Shown here piece after piece: positions 21,300-32,808 of a DNA stretch of 64,000 bases. Both the position numbers and the translations under genes were made by a program. Below the pieces are notes generated by a model. It worked only from the letters and a program-made list of their open reading frames with translations, was not told where the DNA came from and did no database searches. Position 1 is the first letter of the stretch. The number at the start of each line of letters is the position of its first letter. Origin of the DNA: Cercis canadensis (Eukaryota; Streptophyta; Magnoliopsida; Fabales; Fabaceae); assembly GCA_003255065.1 (NCBI GenBank), contig QAOA01000920.1, positions 9,301-73,300 on the forward strand, given 5' to 3'.

Positions 21300-24200
21300 T
21301 CCTTGTCCTCAAGGATCAAATCTGGGTACTTGGCTTGGAGCTCTTAGATTGGTTCCCATGTGGCCTCAGTTCTTGGTAATCCAACCCATTGCACCAGAGC
21401 TTGTCTAACATGCTTCCGGCCTCATGTCACCCAACGCGTCTGTAATATCTTATCCGAAATCACCTTCATTTCTCCATGGTCATCAACTGGTGGTATTGCA
21501 ACCACAACAACTGGGGCATACTCAATCTTTCTTCGCAGCAATGAGACATGGAAGACAGGATGAATACAAGCCTCAGGCGGTAGTGCCAATCTGTACGCAA
21601 CCTTCCTGACGCGTGTTAGTATTTTATAAGGACCATAAAAATTGCTTGCCAACTTCCTGTAAGCCCTCTTGAACACCGAAGATTGCCGAAAGGGGTGCAA
21701 CCGAAGATAAACCCATTCCCCTTCCTGAAACACCACATCACGATGCTTTTTGTTGGCACTGAGCACCATGCATTGCTTGGCTATCATGAGTTGCTCCCTT
21801 AATTTAGACAGGACCATGTCCCTATCTTGTAGTGCTTGCTCCACTTCATCCAAGCTCGTACTCCCTTGCTCATACCTGATGACTTTAGGTGGCAGTCGCC
21901 CATATACTACCTCAAAGGGTGTGCATTTCGTGGCCTCATGGAAGTTAGTATTATACCAATATTCAGCCCATGCTAGGTACCGCCCCCATTGCTTCGGGTG
22001 CTGAGATGCGGAACACCTTAAATATTGTTCAAGGCAACGGTTCACCACTTCTGTTTGGCCATCCGTTTGAGGGTGGTAGGTGTTGCTAGTGTGTAGGTGC
22101 GTTCCTTGTAGGTGAAAGAATTTCTTCCAGAATTTAGATAGGAAGATGGGGTCGCGATCACTGACAATGGTCCGTGGTATGCCATGCAACTTAGCCACGA
22201 ACTTGACGAACATCTCCGCTACTAACTTAGCTGTGTAAGGGTGTGCTAAGGCAAGGAAATGGGCATACTTGCTAAGTCTATCTACGACCACCATAATAAC
22301 ATTCTTACCTGCGGACATGGGAAGTCCCTCTATAAAGTCCATGGAGATATCATCCTACACTCAATCTAGAATGGCTAAGGGTTGTAGCAATCCTGCGGGG
22401 CTTTGTGATAGGTGCTTGTTACGTTGGCAAACATCACATGCAGCCACCCAGTGTTTGACAAATGTATGCAACCCTTGCCAATAGAAGTATCGTTTCACTT
22501 TTTGATAAGTTTTCCACTCCCCTGCGTGACCTCCTATAGCTGAGCCATGGTACTCTTATAAGACCTTTGGTATAAATTCACTGGATGGGGGTAAGACCAG
22601 TCGGTCATGGTAGAGCAAGAGCCCATTTTTTGTCGAGAACCCAGCTTCGTTGCCACTATTATTACTGAGTTGTTAGTGCAATCCTATCATGTATGGGTCA
22701 TGAATATTGGCATCCTGCAGCTCTTGTAAGATTGCAAACTGTGGGTATGATATGGCCAGCACGCTTGGCGGTTAAGGGTGGCGAGACAATGCATCCACGG
22801 CATCATTTTCCTTCCTCGGTCTATACTGAACTTCGTAATCGTAACCCAATAGTTTGGCTACCCACTTCTTCTGTTCCGGTGTTGTGATCTTTTGTTCTAG
22901 CATATATTTGAGGCTCCGTTGATCCATAAGTACAATGAAATGCTGCCCAAACAAGTAAGGCTGCCACACACAAATTGTTTCCAATATTGCCATCATTTTT
23001 TTGATGTACGTGGACTTGGCTCTAGATGCAGCCCTTAGTGCCCTGCTGAGAAATACCACCGGTCTACCTTCTTGTGATAGTACCGACCCCATTCCATGGT
23101 CACTGGCATCTGTTTCAATAGTGAATACTTTGGTGAAGTCTGGCATCACTAATACCGGTGCGCTGCACATCAGCTCCTTGAGATGCAAGAAAGCTTTATG
23201 GGCTTCCTCTCCCCACATGAATCCACCTTTCTTAAGTAGCTGTGTTAGTGGGGCTGCTACCCAACCATAGTGCCGAATGAACTTTTGATAGTACCCGGTG
23301 AGGCCTAAGAACCCCCGCAACTCCGTGACTGACCGAGGGCATGGCCAAGCTTGAATGGCTGTTATCTTTTCTGGGTCGACCATGACACCGTTATGTCTGA
23401 TTATATGGCCTAAGTAGTCCACTTCTTTGCGTCCAAACCTACACTTAAAAAGTTTAGCATAGAAATGATGTTGTGCTAGTGTCTGTAAAACAAGCTCAAG
23501 GTGGCCAATGTGAGTTTCCTAAGTGGTGCTATAAACCAATATGTCATAAAGAAAAAACAAGAACAAACTTACGTAAATTATGAGCAAATATGGAGTTCAT
23601 GGTGGATTGGAATGTAGCAAGCGCGTCGCACAAACCGAAAGGCATGACTAAGTATTCATAGCGCCCATGGTGTGTTTGAAATGCTGTCTTGTGCTTATCT
23701 CCAACTCGCACCCTGATTTGATGGTACCCAGACCGTAAATCAAGCTTGGAGAAGTATTGTGCCCCATGCAGCTCATCCAACATATCTTCTACAGTGGGAA
23801 TGGGTAAGCGGTCTTTAATAGTGACCTCATTACGGGCTCTGTAGTCAGTGCAAAAGCGCCAACTTCCATCTCTTTTCCGAACTAGAAGCACCGGAGATGA
23901 GTATGGGCTAGTGCTGGGTTGTACGATGCCGTTGGCGATCATTTCTGCAACTTGCTTTCAATCTCATTTTTCTGGTGATAAGAATAACAGTATGGCCGAA
24001 CATTTACTGGTGGTGTCCCCTCATCAAGTGGTATATGATGATCAAAGCTACGTGAAGGTGACAACTATTTGGGTTCTTGAAATACCACCGCATACAATTG
24101 AAGCAACTCCCCTATTTCTGGTGCAAGGTCTTCGTCGTTGGGCATCATCATAGCTGAAATAACTGGTTGCACCTGGAGTGCAAAGAGAGCACTGATATGT

Positions 24201-25697
24201 GCTCGCTGCTTGATAATTCTTGTAATGGTTTCTATTTTGACTGGGCGTTTGTTGTTTTTCTATGCGGTCTCTCTATCCCTGGCTTCCAAATTCCATAGTA
24301 AGCTTTCCCTAGTCACACATGGTGGGTCTGAGTGTCTCAAGCCATTGAATTCCCAAAACAGCATCCATACCTGCCAATGGTAACACATATAGACTAGTAG
24401 TAAATGAATAGCCTTGAATCTAAATGTGCACCTTGTCACATTTGCCGTCGCATTTTACCAAGGTTTCGTTTGCTACTGACACGTTGAAGGTGGTTGGGGT
24501 GGTCACTGGTAGTTCTAGAGTTTCTGCCTTGCTATGACTAATAAAGTTATGTGTTGAGCCACTATCTATTAAGACAGATAGTGGTTGTGCCTAGATGTAA
24601 CCAGTGACCTTGAGGGTTTGTGGGTTGTTCCAACCAGAGAGAGCATGTAAGGAAATTTCTATCTCTTGATTTACCTTTGCTTCGGCTTCCTCTTCATACT
24701 TCGGCTTCCTCTTTGTACACCTCATTGGCAGCTACCATGAGAAGTTGTGGTTTCTTACATTTTTGGCCCGCTGTGAATCGTTCATTACAGTTAAAACACA
24801 ATCCTTTCTCTCGCCGCTATTGCATCTCCGCCCATGTCAACTTCTTCACCTCGAGTGGTATTTTTCTCTCGATCATGGTACTAGGTGCCTCACTGGTGCA
24901 TTCAGTTGATCGTTCATTGGTGCGCATCAGCCTTGGTCGTCGAGCATGTAGATCATCGTGCATCCTTGCATAGTCGACTGTCTCCCACGGTGTTTTGGGT
25001 CTTTGAATACACACCTCGCCTGCAAGCTCGTCTTTTAAACCACCCACAAAGGCTCCAATCAATGCCTTCTGAGGCCAGTCTTTTACTTTGTTAGCTGGAC
25101 GCTCGAACTCTCGTAAGTAGTTGCGTAGTGGCCTTGTCTGCTTAATCTGTGTGAGTGCTTCATCAAAATCTTCAAACTCAGTCGGACCAAACCTTGTGAT
25201 CAACTCTCATTCGAACATCTCCCACATCACGACCATTCCCTCAATCATGTAGGTGTGTTGTAACCACTGCAACCATTGGTTGGCTTCACCCTCCATGTGA
25301 AAAGAAGCCAAAGGCACTCGTTGCTATCCGGAGTTCCTTAGTATTGGAAAAATTGGCGTACCTGGTGTAGCCATTCGGAGGGATCCGTACCCGCATAATG
25401 GGGAAAATCTATCTTGATGTACTAGAGTAATGCGTGGTTGTTGCCTTCTGCCATCTTGTGCCTGGTGACTGTCCTGACTGGTTCTTCCTCTAGTCTCCCT
25501 TTCTGTGGTTGGCCTACGATTTTGGCCAATGCCTCTTTCACCTCCTTAAACTGGTTGTTCACTTCCTTGAATTGGTTGTTCATGGAAACTTCCATCCCAT
25601 GCCTTCCCACTTCTATCCCCTGACCTTCTCTGTTAATCCTGCAACCTCTCATTCCAAACGCTCAAGCCTTTCTTTTTGGGTTGCCATTTGGCTCTGA
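21300..25697 (-). pseudogene. Chromovirus gag-pol with chromodomain, frameshifted
   Basis: Order on the minus strand: gag from about 25697 (core near 25203-24817: LRNYLREFERPANKV, DYARMHDDLHA); protease with IDSGSTHNFIS near 24570; RT (23942-23544) with [12 protein letters not shown] and [13 protein letters not shown]; RNase H (23422-22772) with TDASDHGMG and ending DALSRHP; integrase with VAACDVCQRNK (about 22430) and an uninterrupted core frame (22342-21422) holding MDFIEGLP, VSDRDPIF and QTDGQTEVVNR. A chromodomain (RKHVRQALVQWVGLP) spans about 21430-21320. The RT active site near 23560 is frameshifted and lacks the paired Asp. Several other stops and shifts make the element inactive. Confidence 0.9.
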
Positions 25698-25702
25698 TAC
25701 CA
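25691..25702 (-). other. Initiator-Met primer-binding site of chromovirus
   Basis: The minus strand reads TGGTATCAGAGC, an exact match to the common plant primer site, two bases from the LTR end at 25705. Confidence 0.9.
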
Positions 25703-25704
25703 AA

Positions 25705-25777
25705 TGATGCAACAAGGGAATTGAAACTATTGTTTATTGATATCTAGCACTGAACTAACGTGCTGCTTTTATAGGTG
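25705..25777 (-). repeat. 5' LTR of chromovirus, low-coordinate part (rest at 32011-32227)
   Basis: The sequence stops matching the 3' LTR at AGGTG (25773-25777) and resumes at 32006 with the same AGGTG. The nested element lies between. Joined length is 290 bp; the extra bases come from a small internal repeat (CCATGCATATCCATGCAT) near 32150. Confidence 0.9.
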
Positions 25778-27205
25778 TGATGAGCTGCCGAGGCTCCTCA
25801 AATTAGTAAAATTTATAGTCGGTTTACCAAACCTACTTGTAGCATAAGGCAACACCAAGTTGAACCAAAGGATTACTCTAAGTAGTGAATCATATTAAGA
25901 AACATATAAACAGGGGGGTTTGTTTTGTTCAAGTAATTAACAAAAATTAATTATAAGTGGTAAACCTTAAGGGAAAACAACCAATCTAAGTCTAACTGAT
26001 TCTGATTTTAATCCATCATTGATTTCAGAGAATCCATTCAATTATTAACCTAGTTCTTGGCCTTTAAAACACACCAAGAAGCCTCTCAGTGCTCTATGGA
26101 TATCCACTGGTTAAACAACTAGAATTCGGATCAACTAAGACTAAATGAATTAAGCACTCATTCAAATCTAGTTTAACCTAAGTCCAGAATCCAGCTAAGG
26201 GTAATTAATCCGTCCAAAAGCTTAGAAACATTAATTAACATTTAATTTCCTCTTTTATCACATGTAATTAAGTAATCAACACATGAAAATCCAAATCTGA
26301 ATTTAAGCAATTCAAACAGAATATTTCAGAGGAAGCAAATAAATAGATTAACCACTAAATGAATAACAATCAAAGCATAATCTCAGAATCAATAATCAGA
26401 ACAGCCAAAACCTGGATTGATTTAAGTATTCAGCCCTCCATTAACAGGAGGAACTAAGTTTACAATATATCTAGAGAGAAAACTTAGAAACTAAGAAAAC
26501 AAGAAAAGCTGTCTACAAAATATCCTAATGCCTAATCAATTTTGGCTGCCCCTTTCTGAGCATATAAACCTCCAAAAATACATGCACACCCAAATTTCCT
26601 TTAGGTCACACTTCTTCCCATGGGCCTTAGCTTTCATTGGGCTTTGGTTTGGGCTTAATTGGACTTGTAATGAAGAAGTTAGGCACATTTAAGTGCCAAC
26701 AGGTCTCTGAAACCATCAGCCAACTTCGACAAGAAATACGACCATCTAAACTATACAATTTGGTGAACTGGTCTTCATAACAATTGAATCTATTCGTCTT
26801 GGCTTTCCTATGGGAACTTTTTCAAGTCCATACAACATCTAAAGCTCAAGTTATGGTCCAAACACTGCACATGGGTCAAGATCCTGCGATAGCATCTCTT
26901 CTCTGGATTCCAGGCTGCATATGACCAACTAGACATCCAAATTAGACTTGGGGCTCTGAATAAATGTTGTAGAGCTTTCTCTTAAATTTCCTACAACGTA
27001 AGATTCAAAATTATTAGATGTCCAGAACTCAAGTTATGCATGAAACACAGAGACAGCATAAAATGCCCAATATTGCTGAAAAATACATTTAAGCTCAATT
27101 GGATCCAAACTCATGAAATGTGGCCCAAGCCCACTCAATTCAGCCAAAAGAGGTTTAAAAGACTAAATATGAAGGTTTACTACTGCATAAAAAGTATGTT
27201 CATCA
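25778..27205 (-). repeat. 3' LTR of the derivative element
   Basis: Same sequence as 30582-32005 with scattered substitutions. A polypurine-like GTATGGGGAAATT (minus strand, 27206-27218) abuts it, which identifies it as the 3' LTR. It contains GAGCATATAAACC, a possible TATA region, near 26560. Confidence 0.9.
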
Positions 27206-27218
27206 AATTTCCCCATAC

Positions 27219-28700
27219 TTAGCTTTTGCACGTCTCGGACAAACTAGAATTCCAAAACTAAGAAACGAGGAAAAACAAACAAACTCAAAAATTCCCAATG
27301 ATATTCAAGAATTGCATAAGTTCAAAAACAAGAAGAGCACTTAAAAATTCAAGGAAGTCACAATATTCATGAAATAAAATTTCTTCACATCCAAAACCAA
27401 CAATTAAGGTAACTTCAATTGAAAAACATGAGTCAAGAATGATAGATTCTCATAAGATATACTCTTAATCTCTCAAGTGTTTAGAAAGTAAGTATTTCAC
27501 TCAATGAAACTCATGAAAAAATGCACTACAATAAGCTTGCTTATCTTCTACTTTTCCACTACTCAAACAAATGCATATACAGATCAAGAGGACTTTATTC
27601 AAGGTTGTAATAGGGCCAAGGTAAAGGGTATGAATAATATGGATATGACAAGCTAAGTACCCTAAGAGAATAAAAGAGCATTGGGGAGGAATTCAATTGA
27701 CAAGCATGAAACTTTTCCCAATTTCTAAACATGTAAAGCATACTCTCTTTTCTTTTCACATATTCCTTCATTTTCTTTTCCTTTTTCACAATTCTGATTC
27801 TTTTTTTTTTTTTTTTATTGAACCAATTGGCTCTTTTTTTCTTTCTTTCTTTCTTTCTTTCTTTCTTTGCACATTGCACAATAATTTTCACTACCTCTAC
27901 ACTTGCATTATTAATTACCCAGAAGCATAAGAGCTCCTTCAAGACAATGAACCAATGCTCTCTCATTCCCTAAGGTAAGGTAATAACATGATTTTTCACA
28001 TAGGTACATCATAATGAGCTAAGACCAAAGATAGGCAAATAGGCTCAAGGGGGGGGGGGGGTAATCAAAGGAAAATAATACAAGGTTGGCTATTTGGCAA
28101 AGTAGCTAAATCAAGAAAGAATGCCTCAATCATGTTCATGTATGCAAGTGAAAATGCAACTTTAAAAAGAATCAAAGCAAGTTCTAGATTGATCAAAATC
28201 CATGAGTGAAAATCACACTAGAAAGAAAAGAATAGCACAAATGCTAAATCCATCCATTAAAAGGCTCAAAATCTCACAAGGCATGCATCTATCAAACTTT
28301 AATCACTAATCCAACATCCCAAACCAAGCATGTAAAATTAAGGAAGGAAAACAAAATATTCAATCATGCTATGAACCTTGAATCACAATTGCTTCAACTT
28401 ACAACTTCATAAATTTCACATCCTAAAACATCATTGGAAGGTAATTAAAATAGAAAAAAATGATAACAAAAATAGAAAAAACAGCAAGAACAACAAACAG
28501 AAAATAGTAAAGTGACACAAAACAGAAAATTAAAACAGAAACAGAAAATTAACAGAAATAGTAAAGTAAACAGAAAATTAATCAACTAAAACAGAAAATT
28601 AATCAACTAAACAGCAAAACAATAAAGCAACTAAACTATATAGAAATCCCTCCCCCACACTTAAATTTTGCATTGCCCTCAATGTAAAAGCTTCAAAAAG
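27219..28700. other. Non-coding 3' interior of the derivative element
   Basis: No frame. Contains a T-run (about 27801-27820), a TTTC microsatellite (27838-27868) and a G-run (about 28050-28061). The minus-strand AAATTTAAGTGTGGGGGAGG near 28655 matches 57995-58015 of the related large element. Stretches around 27600-27720 and 28090-28200 also match 56920-57420, confirming family identity. Confidence 0.7.
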
Positions 28701-28759
28701 TAGCAACAGTTCTCAATTAACAGCAATCAGATAAGGACAAGTAAAATAAAAGAGAGAAG

Positions 28760-30000
28760 AAATATCTTGATCAGGTGAGGTAGATTGAATCATGCAAGTG
28801 GACCTCCTCCACGATGTTTGCAAGAAGCAAAGTAAGATACCCGGGTCAAAGATCATTCTCACAAAGCCCTTAAAAGACAAAACAAAATTGAAAATCTTAT
28901 GAATAAAATGAAAGCATAAAAATATATAAGGAAATAAAAGAAACTTTCTAAACAAAAAGAAATTTGGCATATGGTGGTGTTGTTCAGGTCATGCAACACC
29001 CACATTCTTCCTACCGATATCAAGTGCACAATCAACATAAGGTGATGTCAAAGTAGGAAAAGGTGTAGAGTTAACCATAGAAGCTGTGTCAAGTTCGGCT
29101 TAGGTTGTCCCTTAAGAGTTTTCTTCAAAATCTGTAGAACCAAATTCACCAGAATCTCCATCTCTCAAGAATGCAGAGATCTCAGCACACACAGCACATG
29201 TCATATCACCATCACAATCAACACATGAGTGGCACTGAACAGAATCCTCTAAACCCACAAAATTAGGGAAATCAACAAATAACTTCTCATACACATCCCC
29301 AATTAGAGCATCAATCACATGAGTATGGAAAACAGAACCAGAGACAGCTTTCTCTGCTGGCTGTGGCTCGCTTGAGAGCTTGCTTACAGGTTGAGTTTCA
29401 GTTGGTTCTGGCATAGATTTTTCAGACCTTAGCATAATGGCACTCTGGGACTGCAGTTTATTCACTGAGGATGCCAATTGTCCAATCTGGAACGCTAAAT
29501 GTTGCATGGTGGCCTCTGTCATCTCTTGGAACTAAATGTTATGAGTGACCATCTGTTTTAGCAAGTCCTCAAGTGAAGCTTCAAGTTTTGTGCCTGATGG
29601 ACTCTGTTGTTGAATAGGCTGCTGGAATGGTTGCCTATATTGCTGTCGTGGGGCTGCATTGCCATATATCAGACTGGGATGATCTCTCCAACCAGGGTTA
29701 TAGGTGTTGAAGTATGAATCATATATAGGCTGCTGCTGCTGGGGTTAGTATGGTGATTTTCCAGAAAAGACAACGGCTGTAGCTACAAAGGGATCTTGAA
29801 ATCCATAAACATCATCCTGAAGTTTAGGACATGCATTGGTGGGATGAGAGGTGCAAGCACATATACCACAAAATTGGATTGGTTGCATGGCTGGTTCAGG
29901 TGCTTGTTGTCCCACTGTCAATTGTCTCACCAAAGAAATCAATTCATCAAGTCTATGGTCCATCTTCTATTTGTCAGAAAGTGATGCAACAACATCTTTG
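28760..30000 (-). pseudogene. Truncated gag joined to integrase tail
   Basis: Three minus-strand segments. 29963-29745 holds LDELISLVRQLTVGQQ and a zinc knuckle CGICACTSHPTNAC (C-X2-C-X4-H-X4-C). 29522-29112 holds LAFQIGQLASSVNKL, then jumps to a linker with CHSCVDCDGDMTCAVCAEIS. 28820-28770 holds the end of integrase (VEEVHLHDSIYLT). The related large element has the same pieces (62950, 62560, 61480, 58130), but with protease, RT, RNase H and most of integrase between them. Gag lacks its first 200 or so residues. Stops at about 29743 and 29532 remain. Confidence 0.8.
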
Positions 30001-30559
30001 ACTCATTTAGTAGTAAAGGAACTTAGTATGCACCATGAACAAAAAGTGACAGAACAACAAAACACACCAAAACACACAACAAAATACAAAATCACACAAA
30101 AAGTGACAAAAAATAGCAAAAAGTGACAGAATTGAACTAAAAGATAAACACACAAAATGCACAAAACAAAGACAAAAACACAACAAAATAATCCTAATTA
30201 AGGTATCTACACATTTTTAAAAATTATAAGACCACCACAACTTGAAAACTAGATGAAAATGGAAGTCAAAAAACAAATAAAAAATATTAAAAAATTGCAA
30301 AAGTGGTCTAAACGATAGAATTTGGCCAAAATAGGGTGGGGCTCACTATTAGTGAGTTATTCTTGTTAGGCCGTTTTCCTTCAACTAACCAATTTTCAAG
30401 TCATTCTGGGCTCACAAATATGTACTAAATTTTCAAAAAATTTTGCCTAAAATCACCCGTTTTCACCAAAAACTACCAAGACAGAACAACAAAGGGGAGT
30501 TTATGAAAGGTTAGCAGTCAAGTACACTCCTAATAAGATTGATCAAAACTAGAATAATT

Positions 30560-30576
30560 CCCCGGCAACGGCGCCA
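30560..30576 (-). other. Asp-tRNA primer-binding site of the derivative element
   Basis: The minus strand reads TGGCGCCGTTGCCGGGG, the exact complement of the plant Asp tRNA 3' end as I know it, five bases from the LTR. Confidence 0.9.
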
Positions 30577-30581
30577 AAATT

Positions 30582-32005
30582 TGATGAGCTGCCGAGGCTC
30601 CTCAAATTAGTAAAATTTATAGTCGGTTTACCAAACCTACTTGTAGCATAAGGCAACACCAAGTCGAACCAAAGGATTACTCTAAGTAGTGAATCATATT
30701 AAGAAACATATAAACAGGGGGGTTTGTTTTGTTCAAGTGATTAACAGAAATTAATTATAAGTGGTAAACCTTAAGGGAAAACAACCAATCCAAGTCTAAC
30801 TGATTCTGATTTTAATCCATCCTTGATTTCAGAGAATGCATTCAATTATTAACCTAGTTCTTGGCCTTTAAAACACATCAAGAAGCCTCTCAGTGCTCTA
30901 TGGATATCCACTGGTTAAGCAACCAAAATTCGGATCAGACTAAATCAATTAAGCACTCATTCAAATCTAGTTTAACCTAAGTCCAGAATCCAGCCAAGGG
31001 TAATTAATCCGTCCAAAAGCTTAGAAACATTAATTAATCTTTAATTTCCTCTTTTATCACATGTAATTAAGCAATCAACACATGAAAATCCAAATCCGAA
31101 TTTAAGCAATTCAAACAGAATATTTCAGAGGAAGCAAAAAAATAGATTAACCACTAAATGAATAACAATCAAAGTATAATCTCATAATCAATAATCAGAA
31201 TAGCCAAAACCTGGATTGATTTGAGTATTCAGCCCTCCATGAACAAGAGGAACCAAGTTTACAAAATATCTAGAGAGAAAACTTAGAAACTAAGAAAACA
31301 ACGAAAGCTGTCTACAAAATATCCTAATGCTTAATCAATTTCGGCTGCCTCTTTCTGAGCATATAAACCTCCAAAAATACATGCACACCCAAATTTCCCT
31401 TAGGTCACACTTATTTGCATGGGCCTTAGCTTTCATTGGGCTTTGGTTTGGGCTCAATTGGACTTGTAATGAAGAAGTTAGACCCATTTAAGTGCCAACT
31501 GGTCTCTGGAACCATCAGCCAACTTCGACAGGAAATAAGACCATATAAACTATACAATTTGGTGAATTGCCCTTCATAACAATTGAATCTATGCGTCTTA
31601 GCGTTCCAATGGGACTAGTTTCAAGTCTATACAACATCTACAGCTGAAGTTATGGTCCAAACACTGCATATGGGTCAGGATCCTGTGATAACATCTCTTC
31701 TCTGGCTTCCAGGCTGCATATGACCAGCTAGACATCCAAATTAGACTTGGGGCTCTAAATAAAAGTTGTAGAGCTTTCTTTTAGCTTTCCTACAAGGTAA
31801 GATTCAAAATTATTAGATGTACAGAACTCAAGTTATGCATGAAACACAGAGACAGCATAAAATGCCCAGTATTGTTGAAAAATACATTTAAGCTCAATTG
31901 GATCCAAACTCATGAAATGTGGCCCAAGCCCACTCAATTCAGCCTAAAAGAGGTTTAAAAGACTAAATATGAGGGTTGACTACTGTATAAAAAGTATATT
32001 CATCA
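30582..32005 (-). repeat. 5' LTR of the derivative element
   Basis: 1424 bp, TGATGA...TCATCA ends. Its low-coordinate end faces the primer site, so it is the 5' LTR. Confidence 0.9.
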
Positions 32006-32227
32006 AGGTGCCTTATAAGGACACGAGCTACGGACTCTCTACTAAGGCTAATGTTGATAACAGTAAAAGAAATAATAAGATAACTACTGCAGAATATAAA
32101 TAATGCAGATAGCAGTAGAACTAGAGTCCTTGGTGCGTACACCCACGTCCATGCATATCCATGCATTTAAGTGTATCGTGGGTTGGATCTTTTGATCCTA
32201 GTGCTGACCCTTGGGCTCACCATATCA

Positions 32228-32808
32228 AACAGCCGTGGTGCCGCTATTCCTCCAACCGGAAAAGGTGGGTTCTTCATTGAATCGATGAGCAGGAACACCC
32301 TGGCAGAAGGCTTGAAACCGGTGACCCACAGTTATAAATTCTCCAATGGAGTCAGCCACAACAGAACGAAGAAAGGGAGACAATCTTCACGAGCTACAGC
32401 CCATTTCTTGGTGTAGAATTCCTTCATATGGGAAGTGGCTTTTGACAACAAAGCTCTTGAAGCACTGAATCATTAATCACCACCTGGTTTCAAACTCTGA
32501 TAACCTGAAGAAGCTCATGGACAATCTGCTCAAGCTTCAAAACCCATTTCTCATAGAATTCAGAGAATTTCTCATCAAGGGATTTCANGAAGAGAACAGA
32601 ACCAGATGTTACTTTTGGTGTCTCAGTGACGCCTAGAAAGGTTTCATATGGGAAGTGGCTTTTGACAACAAAGCTCTTGAAGCACTGAATCATTAATCAC
32701 CACCTGGTTTCAAACTCTGATAACCTGAAGAAGCTCATGGACAATCTGCTCAAGCTTCAAAACCCATTTCTCATAGAATTCAGAGAATTTCTCATCAAGG
32801 GATTTCAT
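32228..32808 (-). pseudogene. DOG1-like pseudogene 1, 5' part
   Basis: The ATG at 32808-32806 opens a frame with KFSEFYEKWVLKLEQ, close to RFLEFYEKWVLKLQQ at the start of the intact gene at 42709. A TGA at 32712-32710 ends it after 32 codons. Further codons continue in other frames to the chromovirus target site at 32232. The region is also distorted by an assembly join: 165 identical bases occur at 32423-32587 and 32643-32807 around the N at 32588. Removing that artefact still leaves the stop. DOG1-like proteins act in seed dormancy or stress/ABA signalling in plants; this copy is dead. Confidence 0.85.
32423..32807. repeat. 165-bp exact direct repeat around an N (likely assembly artefact)
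   Basis: The copies 32423-32587 and 32643-32807 are identical by eye. Between them are the N (32588) and 54 bases that match 1495-1550. Identity across pseudogene sequence argues for unmerged overlapping contigs rather than biology. Confidence 0.75.

Larger units (their letters stand above)
25778..32005 (-). mobile_element. Non-autonomous Ty3/gypsy derivative with intact LTRs
   Basis: 6228 bp. Ends are TGATGAGCTGCC...TTCATCA, and the target duplication AGGTG is exact (25773-25777; 32006-32010). It sits in the 5' LTR of the chromovirus. LTRs of 1428 bp (25778-27205) and 1424 bp (30582-32005) differ at only a few percent of sites. The primer site and polypurine tract are intact. The interior is only about 3.4 kb and codes for part of Gag, a linker and the last few residues of integrase. 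It looks like an internally deleted relative of the element at 56078-64000 that would need enzymes in trans. Confidence 0.9.
20998..32227 (-). mobile_element. Ty3/gypsy chromovirus (Reina-like), host of a nested element
   Basis: Complete minus-strand element with TGATGCAACAAGG...CATATCA LTR ends and the 5-bp duplication AACAG (20993-20997; 32228-32232). Without the nested element (25778-32005 plus one TSD copy) it is about 5.0 kb, with 281-290-bp LTRs, an initiator-Met primer site, and a chromodomain after integrase. Short LTRs, 5-kb size and a C-terminal chromodomain fit the Reina branch, but the branch is inferred. It split DOG1-like pseudogene 1. Confidence 0.9.

Noticed and set aside
27838..27868. 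TTTC repeats as a regulatory or coding feature
   Set aside because: Simple microsatellite inside the non-coding part of an LTR element; the reading frame across it is meaningless low-complexity sequence.
30030..30180. Short spaced repeats (AAAAAGTGACA, ACACAAAA) as a CRISPR array
   Set aside because: Irregular low-complexity repeats in a retroelement leader of a plant genome; no unique spacers of constant length.
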